DNA from: Xanthobacteraceae bacterium
GTDB taxonomy: Bacteria > Pseudomonadota > Alphaproteobacteria > Rhizobiales > Xanthobacteraceae
Reading direction: 5' to 3'
Assembly (NCBI GenBank): GCA_019745775.1
Contig: JAIESR010000061.1
Location: 1 to 48,135 of the forward strand
Length of the DNA stretch: 48,135 nt
Shown: piece after piece, positions 15,935 to 23,620 of the stretch
Layout of the letters: each line of letters begins with the position of its first letter
Position numbering within the stretch: position 1 is the first letter of the stretch
Made by a program: the position numbers and the translations under genes
The notes under the pieces: generated by a model
Told to the model about the DNA's origin: nothing
Databases searched by the model: none
The model's input: the letters and a program-made list of their open reading frames with translations, nothing else

Positions 15935-16855
15935 TTAATTCGCCGACTTCGCGAGGCCGAGCTTCTCGAAGATCGGCTCGTCCGTCACCTTGAGCACCAC
16001 CGTATCCTGCGGCGCCTCGATGGTGTGCGCGTGCCAGCACGGCATCGCGACCACGTCGCCGACGCCGGCGGTGGCGTCGAAATTCTCCGTGACGAAGCGC
16101 GCCTTGCCCGAGACCACGGCGTAGATGGCGTTGGCGGTGGTCTTCGGCATCGCCGCGCTGCCGCCCTTGGGCTGGCGGATAAGTTTCAGCGCAATCGTCG
16201 GCATGACGCCCGCGGCGATCTCGACGGTCTTCGCATCGCCGCCTTCGCCCAGCGCCGCGCGCGCGGGAATCCGCATCGGCGTGTCGCCGGTCGCGGTGAT
16301 CGCCTCGAGGCCGCCCTGCGGATAGGGCTCGAAGAACATCGCCTCGCTGAGCTGGACGAACGGAATGTCGAGGAAGTCGATCCAGTAGCCGGTCTCCGAC
16401 GTGTCATTGACGTGGCCGTGCCAGCACCACGCCGGCGTGAGCAGGACTTCGCCCGGCAGCATGTCGATGCGCGCGCCGTTGACGATGGTGTAGACGCCTT
16501 CCCTGCCGTGCAGCACCAGCCGCAACGCCGCCGCGCTGTGACGGTGCGTGCGCGCGCGGTCGCCGGGCATCACGCATTGATAGGCGGCGACGAGATGGCG
16601 GGTGGTGGCGTAGGTGTTGCCCTCGATCGGATTGACCAGGATGAGATTGCGCCGCTCGGTCTGCTCCGCCGGCACCATGTTGTGCGAGGCGTCGAGCGCC
16701 TTCCTGGCGTCGGCGAAGCGCCACACCGCCGGCTTGAACTTCGGCTGCGGCGACGCCCACATCGACGGCTCCGGCCGGGCCCAGCCGGGCGACATGTGGA
16801 GGTCGCGCAAGTTGGCGTAATAGGGAGAGTCGTCCTGTTTCATGGTCAAGAGCAT
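15935..16855 (-). CDS. Gentisate 1,2-dioxygenase-like bicupin
   Basis: This 306-residue bicupin resembles gentisate/salicylate/1-hydroxy-2-naphthoate dioxygenases, Fe(II) ring-cleaving enzymes. The first cupin has the iron-binding set H104, H106 (ARTHRHSAAA) and H146 or H148 (WCWHGHVND). The second cupin (from about residue 200) has a residual motif, CWHAHTIEAP, but lacks a full metal set. The family is usually 340-380 residues, so this is a compact version. AAGGAGG stands six bases before the ATG. It lies downstream of an FAD hydroxylase on the same strand. Gentisate as substrate is plausible but not proved. Confidence 0.82.
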   Translation of the reverse strand: MLLTMKQDDSPYYANLRDLHMSPGWARPEPSMWASPQPKFKPAVWRFADARKALDASHNMVPAEQTERRNLILVNPIEGNTYATTRHLVAAYQCVMPGDRARTHRHSAAALRLVLHGREGVYTIVNGARIDMLPGEVLLTPAWCWHGHVNDTSETGYWIDFLDIPFVQLSEAMFFEPYPQGGLEAITATGDTPMRIPARAALGEGGDAKTVEIAAGVMPTIALKLIRQPKGGSAAMPKTTANAIYAVVSGKARFVTENFDATAGVGDVVAMPCWHAHTIEAPQDTVVLKVTDEPIFEKLGLAKSAN

Positions 16856-16910
16856 GACGTCCTCCTTATCTGGTGGGCACTTTGTTCAAGCTAGAGGCAC
16901 TGCGCCACGG

Positions 16911-16963
16911 CAGACTCGGTCGGCTCCCTCTCCCCATTGAGGAGAGGGGGCGCACCGAGTCTG
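16911..16963. repeat. Hairpin repeat of the 'ctccctctcccc' family
   Basis: The ten-base arms CAGACTCGGT (16911-16920) and ACCGAGTCTG (16954-16963) enclose a second stem made of CTCCCTCTCCCC and GAGGAGAGGGGG. It lies between two minus-strand genes and may act as a terminator for the gene ending at 16996. Related sequence occurs near 30.6, 38.35, 43.1 and 48.0 kb. Confidence 0.75.
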
Positions 16964-16995
16964 CTGCACGGTCACGAAATCCATGACAAGCACCA

Positions 16996-18663
16996 TCACG
17001 ACGCGCGCTCGACCGCTTGCGTCTGACTTAAACTCCCGGCCCCGCGCACGCAATCGGCGAGCGCGGCCGCGTCGGTGGGCTCCTGGTCGGCGCGCCAGGC
17101 GACATGGCCGTCCGGCCGCACCAGAACGAGCGCGCGCTCGTAGAGTTTTTGCACCGCGGGCGACGCGAGCGTCTCGACCTTCAGCGGCACGCCGGCCGCG
17201 GCGAACGCGCGCACGATCCCCTCGCCTGCCGGCGCATCATTGCCCAGCCGCAACAGCACAAACCCCTTGCCGAACAGGTCGAGCATCGAGCGGCCCTCGC
17301 CGATCCAGGCGTGCGGCGCCCGCGCGCCCGGCCGCGCCATCTGCGTATAGGTCTGGCCCTCGAGCGGCGGCGCCGGCGTGCCGTCCGGCCACACGATCGG
17401 CGAGGTGTCGTAGCGATAGCCGAGGTGGTAGCCGTTCATGAACCACTCGTGCCGCATCAGCTCGGTGTACCATTCGCCGTATTTTTTCCGCGCGATGTCG
17501 CCCGCCGCGCCAGGCTGGAACATCTCCGGCGTCGGCTTGTGCGTGGTGCGGGGCGCGAGCATGCGCTCGAGATTGTCGGTCGACGCCTTGATGTTGCGGA
17601 CCGCCACCGGCTTGCGCTCGATCTCGTAGGTCGCGAGCAGGTTCGCCCCGCCCCAGCCCTTGAGCACCGCGTCGAGCTTCCAGCCGAGATCGACGGCGTC
17701 CTGCATGCCGGTGTTCATGCCGAGCGCGCCGGTCGGCGACGTGAGATGGATCGCGTCGCCCGCCATGTAGACGCGGCCGCGGCCGTAGCTCTCGGCGACG
17801 AGCTCGCGCCGCACCCAGCGCAGCACGGACAGAATCTCGTAGTCGAAGTCCTTGCCCATGGCGCGGCGCAGCGCGTTGCGGATGTCGTCCTCGGTATGCG
17901 GCACCTTCTCGGGCGAGCCGACGATCGACATGCGGAAGCGGTCGCCGCCGTTGATCGCGACGATGGTGAGCCAGGTGCCCTCCGGCCCGATGAAGATGAA
18001 GCGGTAGCCTTTGCCCTTATCGTGCAGTGAGGGGAGATCGGGGCAGCGGAAGATCACGTTGGTGGTGTAGGTGAGCGCCGGATGGCCGCTCATCTGGATG
18101 CCCAGCGCCTCGCGCACGAACGACGCGCCGCCGTCGGTGCCGATCATGTAGTCGGCGGTGATCTCGCGCGTCTCGCCGGTGCGTGTGTCGCGCACGGTCG
18201 CGGCGACATGGCTACCGTGATCCTTGAAGCCGACCAGCTCGGTGTTGTGGTGAAGCGTCACGCTCGGGAATTCGCTCGCCCATTGCTTGAGGATGGGATC
18301 GAACATGTCCTGCGGCACCCGCTCGCGCTTCTGCGGGCTCTCCTTCGGCAGCGGCTCGAAGCCGCGGCCGGGGAACTTCTCGCGGCCGAACTCGTAGCCG
18401 GTGAACGACTCGAGCCAGACGTAGTCCTGCGGATAGTCCGGCGGATACGGCGCGTCGCGCACACGGTCGGCGATGCCCCAGCGGCGGCAGAACTCCATGG
18501 TGCGCACGCCGATCAGGTCCATCTTCGGATGATCGACATGGCCTTCGGTCTTCTCGATCAGCGTGCAGGCGACGCCGCGCCAGCCGAGATCGCCGGCAAG
18601 CGCAAGGCCGATCGGACCGGCGCCGACAATCAGGACGGGGGTGTGGATTGGAGCGTCACTCAT
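16996..18663 (-). CDS. FAD-dependent aromatic hydroxylase (PheA/TfdB type)
   Basis: This 555-residue flavoprotein monooxygenase is a second member of the phenol/resorcinol-hydroxylase-like family in the window. The GxGxxG motif is PVLIVGAGPIGLALAGDLG. The second FAD motif is GDAIHLTSPTGALGMNTGMQ, and the C-terminal domain carries ALVLVRPDGHVAWR. ATG at 18663 puts the first strand at about residue 9, as expected; in-frame extension upstream to 18747 has no family similarity. It is transcribed toward the bicupin, so a hydroxylation followed by ring cleavage is likely. The exact substrate is unknown. Confidence 0.86.
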   Translation of the reverse strand: MSDAPIHTPVLIVGAGPIGLALAGDLGWRGVACTLIEKTEGHVDHPKMDLIGVRTMEFCRRWGIADRVRDAPYPPDYPQDYVWLESFTGYEFGREKFPGRGFEPLPKESPQKRERVPQDMFDPILKQWASEFPSVTLHHNTELVGFKDHGSHVAATVRDTRTGETREITADYMIGTDGGASFVREALGIQMSGHPALTYTTNVIFRCPDLPSLHDKGKGYRFIFIGPEGTWLTIVAINGGDRFRMSIVGSPEKVPHTEDDIRNALRRAMGKDFDYEILSVLRWVRRELVAESYGRGRVYMAGDAIHLTSPTGALGMNTGMQDAVDLGWKLDAVLKGWGGANLLATYEIERKPVAVRNIKASTDNLERMLAPRTTHKPTPEMFQPGAAGDIARKKYGEWYTELMRHEWFMNGYHLGYRYDTSPIVWPDGTPAPPLEGQTYTQMARPGARAPHAWIGEGRSMLDLFGKGFVLLRLGNDAPAGEGIVRAFAAAGVPLKVETLASPAVQKLYERALVLVRPDGHVAWRADQEPTDAAALADCVRGAGSLSQTQAVERAS

Positions 18664-19021
18664 CTTGCTTCTTTGGCTTCTTTTTTCGATCGGCTGCCCG
18701 CTCGCGCGAGATAGTACCGTTTGTAACCAATCATAATGCCGACGCACGGCGCGGTCGAGGCGATAACAACCTTGGCGCGGAAGGCGATCTTACGCGGCCG
18801 GCAATCTTACGCGCCGGCAGCGGGGGTGTAAGATTCAAAAAACGGGAAAATCCATCAAGATTCAATATGTTGCCTTCCAAACTTTCATTCTTACACCTCT
18901 TACCACTATTCGCCTTTCTACCGATTCCGTGTCCCACGCGGCAAGGCGTTCAAGGACTATAGTCTTATTTTGCGATGGCGTCAACCCCTTAAGGGCTTTG
19001 CGACATGCTATACTTTCATTG
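18664..19021. other. AT-richer control region between FAD hydroxylase and toxin-antitoxin genes
   Basis: No coding frame is supported. The stretch is clearly poorer in GC than its flanks. It contains two ATCTTACGCG direct repeats (18787 and 18804), the inverse GTAAGAT at 18828, further CTTAC motifs near 18890-18902, and a perfect palindrome GACTATAGTC at 18955-18964. TATACT at 19009-19014 could be the antitoxin -10 element. These are likely operator and promoter sequences for the divergent units. Confidence 0.5.
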
Positions 19022-19240
19022 ATGAGCCCGGCCATTAAACAGATCATCGAGCGCGTGGCTTCCTGGCCTGAAGAGGATCAGGAAGAGCTTGCCGAAATTG
19101 CCCGCGAGATCGAGGCGCGGCGCAGCGGAGTCTACAAGGCAACGCCGGACGAGCTGCGCGCGCTGGACGAAGCGGAGCGTAGCGGGATTGCGACCGACGA
19201 GGAAGTCGAAGCTGCGTTTCGTTCGTTCCGCCGTCGATGA
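19022..19240 (+). CDS. Antitoxin of a ParE/RelE-type toxin-antitoxin pair
   Basis: This small acidic protein of 72 residues has a helical N-terminus (SPAIKQIIERVASWPEEDQE), a charged middle and a basic C-terminal tail (FRSFRRR). It overlaps the downstream toxin gene by four bases (ATGA), the usual antitoxin-first order. It should bind and neutralise the toxin and repress the operon; no clear ribbon-helix-helix motif is visible, so the DNA-binding mode is unknown. ATG at 19022 has no good ribosome site, and a TATACT -10 ends only seven bases before it, so the mRNA may be leaderless. The in-frame extension to 18929 is rejected. Confidence 0.8.
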   Translation: MSPAIKQIIERVASWPEEDQEELAEIAREIEARRSGVYKATPDELRALDEAERSGIATDEEVEAAFRSFRRR

Positions 19241-19533
19241 AGGTCGAATTTACGAACCGCGCCGTCAGCGACCTGCGCGAGATTTCAGACTACAGCCGCC
19301 AGTTATTTGGTGACCGAGTCACGGCAGCGCTTGAAGCGCGCATCCGCGACGTCATCGCGGACATAGCACATGCGCCCGAACGAGCGCCGGGCATTGAGCA
19401 GCGGCCCGGTATGCGCATCGTGCCGCTTGTGCATTATCCATTCAAGATATTCTATCGGATTGTGGGCGACGCGGTCAGGATTCTGCAGGTCAGGCACGCC
19501 GCGCGCCGGCCCTGGGACTTTGGCGACGAATAG
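19237..19533 (+). CDS. ParE/RelE superfamily toxin
   Basis: This 98-residue protein has the ParE/RelE layout: an N-terminal strand-helix (MKVEFTNRAVSDLREISDYS), a helix pair, then PGMRIVPLVHYPFKIFYRIV and a final ILQVRHAARRPWDF. The HAARRPW ending is typical of ParE-like toxins, which inhibit gyrase, whereas RelE members cut mRNA; the sequence favours ParE. It is translationally coupled to the antitoxin by a four-base overlap. The pair sits beside an AT-richer stretch, in line with horizontal gain. Confidence 0.88.
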   Translation: MKVEFTNRAVSDLREISDYSRQLFGDRVTAALEARIRDVIADIAHAPERAPGIEQRPGMRIVPLVHYPFKIFYRIVGDAVRILQVRHAARRPWDFGDE

Positions 19534-19558
19534 CACCCGTCTCACCTGGCAGGTCACG

Positions 19559-20185
19559 ATGAACTCCTCCTACTACGCGGAAATCGTCGGCGTGGCGGCG
19601 GCGGCCGCGAGCCTCTATGCGGCGCACGCCAAGACCATCATCCCGTTGCGCGTCGCGGCGGTGATCGCCAATGCGCTGGCGATGGCCTACAGCCTCTCGC
19701 ACGGCACCTATCCGACGTTCGTGCTCAACGCGCTGCTGCTGCCGCTCAACGCCTGGCGGCTGTACCAGATGATCGGCCTGGTCCGCGGCATCGACGCCGC
19801 GCTCGCCACCGACATGAACGTCGACTGGCTGGTCAAATACATGCGGCCGGCGCGCTACAAGGCGGGCGAGGTGATGATGGCGCGCGGCGAATATGCGACC
19901 GAGGCGTTTTACGTGGTCGCCGGCGAAGTAGAGCTGGTCGAGATCGGCCAGGCGCGCGGCGCGGGAACGTTCCTCGGCGAGATCGGACTGTTCACGCCGA
20001 ACGGCCGCCGCACCATGACCGTGCGCTGCAAGACCGACGTCGAGGCCGCCAAGATCGGCTACGACCAGATCAAGGAATTGTATTTCCAGAACCCGCAATT
20101 CGGATTCAAGCTCTTGCATCTCATCGTCGCGCGGCTCCAGGGCAATGCCGAGCTCGCGGCGGCGGCCGCGCCGAAGCCGCCATAG
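19559..20185 (+). CDS. Membrane protein with cyclic-nucleotide-binding domain
   Basis: This 208-residue protein has two or three short hydrophobic segments in its first 65 residues (GVAAAAASLYAAHA, LRVAAVIANALAMAY, FVLNALLLPLNAW). A cNMP-binding domain follows at about 87-195. The phosphate-binding cassette reads TFLGEIGLFTPNGRRTMTV, with the Gly-Glu and Arg expected for nucleotide binding. There is no helix-turn-helix after it, so this is not a Crp-type transcription factor; the plan resembles Popeye-like membrane cNMP sensors. ATG at 19559 follows the toxin gene by 25 bases. It may be a sensor of cAMP or of another nucleotide. Confidence 0.8.
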   Translation: MNSSYYAEIVGVAAAAASLYAAHAKTIIPLRVAAVIANALAMAYSLSHGTYPTFVLNALLLPLNAWRLYQMIGLVRGIDAALATDMNVDWLVKYMRPARYKAGEVMMARGEYATEAFYVVAGEVELVEIGQARGAGTFLGEIGLFTPNGRRTMTVRCKTDVEAAKIGYDQIKELYFQNPQFGFKLLHLIVARLQGNAELAAAAAPKPP

Positions 20186-20203
20186 GCGCGTCATATCGCG
20201 GCC

Positions 20204-20228
20204 GGAACTTTGCCGATGGCCCGTCGTT
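20204..20228 (+). promoter_or_regulatory. EcfG promoter ahead of methyltransferase gene
   Basis: GGAAC at 20204-20208 and CGTT at 20225-20228 are separated by exactly 16 bases, a perfect EcfG-type promoter. It begins 18 bases after the cNMP-protein stop and lies 36 bases before the GTG at 20265. It is about 15 kb from the phyR locus. Confidence 0.85.
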
Positions 20229-20264
20229 AGGGGGTGGGTCACCGCTCGTTCCAAGGGCCTCCGC

Positions 20265-20930
20265 GTGAGCACCAACCCGGACGAAGATCAGACGTGGCTG
20301 TCGCAGCCGGATACCGCCTTCTTGACCAAGGCGCGGATCACGGACTGGGAAACCGACAAGACGTTCTCGACCGACTGGGCCGGAAATCACTTCTTCTATT
20401 GGGCGGAACTGCTCGACCACTTGCGCGACAAGCCGCTTCGCATCCTCGAAATCGGCTCGTGGGAAGGCCGCTCGGCGCTGTTCTTCCTGAACTATCTTCC
20501 CAAGAGCCGCATCGTCTGCATCGACCCGTTCGAGGGCAACGCCGAACACCAGGCCGACCCGTATTTCCGCGCGCTCGCGCGCAAGAGCGAGGCGCAGTTC
20601 GATCGCAACCTCGGCGGCTTTGGCGATCGCATCGAGAAGATCAAAGGCAGCTCGACCACGGTGCTGCCGGCGCTCGGCATCGCCAGACGCCGGTTCGATC
20701 TCGCCTATATCGACGGCAGTCACATCGCCGCCGACGTCTATAGCGACGCGGTGCAGACGTGGCCTTTGATCGAGCCGGGCGGCATCGTCATCTTCGACGA
20801 TTATGAATGGCCGCTGATGGACAACGAAGCTGAACGGCCCAAGCTGGGCATCGATGCGTTTCTCGCCGCCATCGACCGGCAGTATCGCGAGCTGCACCGC
20901 GACTATCAGCTGGTGATCGCGAAGCGGTAG
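20265..20930 (+). CDS. Class I SAM-dependent methyltransferase, stress-regulated
   Basis: This 221-residue protein has a Rossmann-like methyltransferase fold. Motif I is PLRILEIGSWEGRSALFFLN, followed by the acidic residue of motif II in RIVCIDPFEG, FDLAYIDGSH and GGIVIFDDYEWPL. This pattern fits the Methyltransf_24 / O-methyltransferase-like group, which modifies small molecules or sugars. GTG at 20265 (VSTNPDEDQ) is preferred because an EcfG promoter ends just upstream at 20228; the longer frame from 20145 would overlap both that promoter and the previous gene. The substrate is unknown. A stress-induced product is a reasonable inference. Confidence 0.82.
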   Translation: MSTNPDEDQTWLSQPDTAFLTKARITDWETDKTFSTDWAGNHFFYWAELLDHLRDKPLRILEIGSWEGRSALFFLNYLPKSRIVCIDPFEGNAEHQADPYFRALARKSEAQFDRNLGGFGDRIEKIKGSSTTVLPALGIARRRFDLAYIDGSHIAADVYSDAVQTWPLIEPGGIVIFDDYEWPLMDNEAERPKLGIDAFLAAIDRQYRELHRDYQLVIAKR

Positions 20931-20942
20931 ACGGCGCGCCGT

Positions 20943-21044
20943 GGGTAGGGTGGGTTAGGCGCGCAAGCGCCGTAACCCACCGCGCATTTTCCCGCGCGAA
21001 CGGTCGGTGGGTTACGCGCCTTTCGGCGCTAACCCACCCTACCC
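20943..21044. repeat. Palindromic element with 16-base terminal inverted repeats
   Basis: GGGTAGGGTGGGTTAG (20943-20958) is the exact reverse complement of 21029-21044. Inside are two hairpins, each a GTGGGTTA/TAACCCAC stem closing over GGCGC/GCGCC. It fills the space between two convergent genes and probably serves as a two-way terminator. Same plan as the element at 15838. Confidence 0.85.
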
Positions 21045-21045
21045 A

Positions 21046-22083
21046 TCATCGCACCGTCTTGCGCAACAGCACCGTGTTGTCGAACACGAGATTGATCGTC
21101 CAGATCCAGCGGCTGCCGCGGAACGCCTCCGGGAAGCGCCAATAGCCCGGCATGCCCATGATGCCGACCTCCTGGTCGAGATATTCGAACGCCTGCGGCC
21201 AGTTCGAGTCGTCGAAGCCGGGCTCGGCCCAGCCCTCCGGGATCGGATAGCGCACCGCGAAGCAATGCTCGCGGCAGGTCGGCAGCCTGGCGAGCGGATG
21301 GATGCGCCCGAGGTGCGAGGTGTCGTGGATATTGCCGTATTCGACCACGTCGTCGGGATGCGCGAGCGGCGCGATCACGAACGACTGCGCCTTCCATGAG
21401 CTGTCGGTGACGGTGCCGTCCGAGAACCGCGCCACGAAACCGGCGTCGCCGGAGTGCCAGTCGTTGCCGCCGAACACCTCCATGCCGACGCCGAGCTTGT
21501 CCTCCCAGTCCTGCGCCAGCACGGCGATCGTGTAGGGACGTTTCACGCGGAAGCGGACCACATGCGAGTTGAACGGCGTGAACGGCGTCGCGTCGACGCC
21601 GATCAGCCGGCCGTTGATGTAGAGCTCGAAATAGTTGTCGGCGATCATGAAGCCGGTGACGACCTCGCCGTCCTTGTCGAGCTCGACGATCGGGACCCTG
21701 TCGAGGTCGACCTCCGCCATGCTGCGCGGCGTCACCTTGTTGCACTCGTTATAGAGGTCGGGCAGCTTCGGCCCCTTCTGGAAATTGTTCGGCACCGGCA
21801 GCGTGATGCGCGTGCCGTCCCTGGCGACGATCTCGCCCATGGGATTCTTGCGGACATTCATGCCGGGCTGGTTGACGCCGCACGGCACCAGGTCCTCGAT
21901 CGTGACCTTGCCCAGCCCCTGCGTGACGATGCGCTGGGGCGCGGGATCGGCCTTGGGCATCGGCAATTTCGACGGCGCCTTCTGCTGCTGCGCTTCGCCC
22001 GCGCTCACGATCATGGCTGCCGCGACGCAGAGAATGGCCGCGGCGTACCGCGCAACAGGAGACCGCACGACCCACCGCAGCAT
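21046..22083 (-). CDS. Exported protein with galactose-binding-like fold, function unknown
   Basis: This 345-residue protein begins with a signal peptide (about residues 10-30, YAAAILCVAAAMIVSAGEAQ). The mature part has two conserved-looking portions. The first contains CGVNQPGMNVRKNPMGEIVA. The second resembles the jelly-roll or galactose-binding-like domains of glycosidases (NYFELYINGRLIGVD, KRPYTIAVLAQDWED, and later PEGWAEPGFDDSNWPQ). GGAGG stands eight bases before the ATG. I do not recognise the family. The DDSNWPQ block is typical of carbohydrate-active enzymes that carry non-catalytic beta-sandwich domains, but no catalytic domain is attached, so this may be a binding protein of the cell surface. 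Confidence 0.7.
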   Translation of the reverse strand: MLRWVVRSPVARYAAAILCVAAAMIVSAGEAQQQKAPSKLPMPKADPAPQRIVTQGLGKVTIEDLVPCGVNQPGMNVRKNPMGEIVARDGTRITLPVPNNFQKGPKLPDLYNECNKVTPRSMAEVDLDRVPIVELDKDGEVVTGFMIADNYFELYINGRLIGVDATPFTPFNSHVVRFRVKRPYTIAVLAQDWEDKLGVGMEVFGGNDWHSGDAGFVARFSDGTVTDSSWKAQSFVIAPLAHPDDVVEYGNIHDTSHLGRIHPLARLPTCREHCFAVRYPIPEGWAEPGFDDSNWPQAFEYLDQEVGIMGMPGYWRFPEAFRGSRWIWTINLVFDNTVLLRKTVR

Positions 22084-22295
22084 CTCGTCCTCCAGGATTG
22101 TCGCTGGCGATCCTGTGTCCCGGGCGCAGCGCAGCATGAAATGATGCGCTGCTGAACCGGGACCGTACCGAACACCGCCTTTATAGCGGTCCCGGCTCTG
22201 CGGTGCATCACTTCGTGCTGCCATAGCGCGTCGAAGGCGCGCGTGACCGCGCTTATGGCGTCCGGGACACGCGAGTCAGTTCGAGCGGAACTGAC

Positions 22296-22544
22296 CTAGT
22301 TTCCCGAAGACCGTTCGGTCATGCACACCGGCTGATCGCAATAGCGCTTCACCTTGACGGTTTTGCCTTTGCAGGGTCGCCAGCGGTTGCAATAGGCCTT
22401 CTTGCCCTGCGGGCAGCGCTGGATCGAGCCGCCGCACGTGACCGCCATCTTTTCGACGGCGCCCTCGGCGCCGGCGTCATGCGCGCCGAGGCTCAGCCCC
22501 GCGATCGCCACCGCCGCAGCCAGCATCAAGGCGAGCTTCCACAT
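22296..22544 (-). CDS. Small secreted cysteine-rich protein
   Basis: This 82-residue protein has a signal peptide (MWKLALMLAAAVAIAGLSLG, processed near DAGAEG). The basic mature part contains six cysteines: CGG, RCPQ, YCNRW, PCKGK, YCDQP and VCMTE. Regular spacing suggests three disulfides formed in the periplasm. ATG at 22544 is chosen because GGGAGGA sits six bases upstream; another ATG two codons earlier would be adjacent to that site. I know no function. The basic, disulfide-rich nature is compatible with a small binding protein or an antimicrobial-like peptide, but nothing shows activity. Confidence 0.7.
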   Translation of the reverse strand: MWKLALMLAAAVAIAGLSLGAHDAGAEGAVEKMAVTCGGSIQRCPQGKKAYCNRWRPCKGKTVKVKRYCDQPVCMTERSSGN

Positions 22545-22884
22545 GTGCATTCCTCCCTGGCGTACTCGATCTTGCCCGCAAGGGTAGCCCGTTCCGGCCC
22601 CTCGGGTCGAGCCTCGGCGCGCGCCAACAATCGACCGCGATGCAATCGCGATCGCGGCACGCCCGACAGCACCGCACCCAGGGTTGTACTGCTGACGCCT
22701 GCCGCCACGGCCGCGGCGCGTTTCACGTCTCGTTTCGTCGCAATGATCGCCCGCCGCATGCTCGCCGCCGCTAATTTTCTCGGACCGCGTGCGATCCCGC
22801 TGGCCGAATGCCATGAGATTGGCGGATTGCGCTGTCTTTGCTTGCGCGTGACGCGGTTCGCGACCACGTCCGACGGGGGCCTGC
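22545..22884. other. Intergenic region between divergent 22544 and 22885 genes
   Basis: No gene is firmly supported. Minus-strand frame 22759-22526 opens with a stretch (VKRAAAVAAGVSSTTLGAVL) that resembles the helix-turn-helix of LacI-type regulators, but it has no C-terminal domain and overlaps the 22544 gene. I saw no clear promoter or terminator. Confidence 0.4.
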
Positions 22885-23409
22885 ATGGATACGCAAATCC
22901 TTTATCGTGTAAACGACATCCTGGTGACGCCGGCGATGGCGCGGTTCGGGCCGGTGTCCTACCAGATGGCCGGTATCAGCAGCGTCGCGGTGTTTCATCA
23001 TCAAAAGCTCAATCCGATCGCGGTGACGACGGTGCTCGCGGCGGTCGCCCTGGCCGCCTTCGCCTATCTCGGCCGCGAGCAATATCCGGACGAAAGCTTC
23101 TGGAGCATGATCGCCGCGCCGGTCGCGTTGATCCTCGGCCTCGCCTGGCAGCGCTTCCGCCCTGTTCTCGAATACCGGCTGGTGATGAAGACCGCCGGCC
23201 ACGAAACCGAAACCGTCACCACCTCTGATGGCGCGCAGGTGCTCGAACTGCGCCAGGCGATCGAGAACGCGTTCCATATGCCGCGCGTCCATGTCGAGCA
23301 TGTCGACACCATCCGGGTCGAACCGCCGGAGCCGCCGGAGCGGCGCGACCAGGGGCTGCACATCACGCGCGACTGGGTCGTCGCCAACGCCGATCTGGCG
23401 CCGCGCTGA
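22885..23409 (+). CDS. DUF6232-like membrane protein
   Basis: This 174-residue protein begins with a beta-rich segment (MDTQILYRVNDILVTPAMAR, then YQMAGISSVAVF). Two membrane spans follow at about residues 45-63 and 74-90 (VTTVLAAVALAAFAYLG; SMIAAPVALILGLAW). A cytoplasmic beta-strand portion comes next, with TTSDGAQVLELRQAIENAF. This matches the DUF6232 pattern of small membrane proteins of unknown role. The C-terminus is Pro/Glu-rich (VEPPEPPERR) before a last WVVANADL block. The start ATG at 22885 is preceded by a GGGGG run. It appears to be a single-gene unit. Confidence 0.72.
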   Translation: MDTQILYRVNDILVTPAMARFGPVSYQMAGISSVAVFHHQKLNPIAVTTVLAAVALAAFAYLGREQYPDESFWSMIAAPVALILGLAWQRFRPVLEYRLVMKTAGHETETVTTSDGAQVLELRQAIENAFHMPRVHVEHVDTIRVEPPEPPERRDQGLHITRDWVVANADLAPR

Positions 23410-23620
23410 TCGAAACGCAGCGCCGTTGCCTGAGGATTCTCGCGCACGGTGCGTACGTGTTCGGCGTCGCGAGCCTGACCCTGCGCGCGACTGCCGTGGC
23501 AGCCTGGCTCCTGCCTACCTTCCGCCCCTCTCCACCGCTTGCTACCATTGTCGTGCGAGGGCGCGCCAAGCGCCTCACGTTCAGGGAAACGCTCGTTCGC
23601 GTACAGGGAGGAGACCCCAA

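Noticed and set aside
18929-19021. Longer antitoxin start
   Set aside because: The extension covers the palindrome and the likely -10 element and has no ribosome site.
22273-22310. GGAAC followed by CGTT as an EcfG promoter
   Set aside because: The spacing is about 20 bases, outside 16-17, and it points into the 3' end of an oppositely oriented gene.
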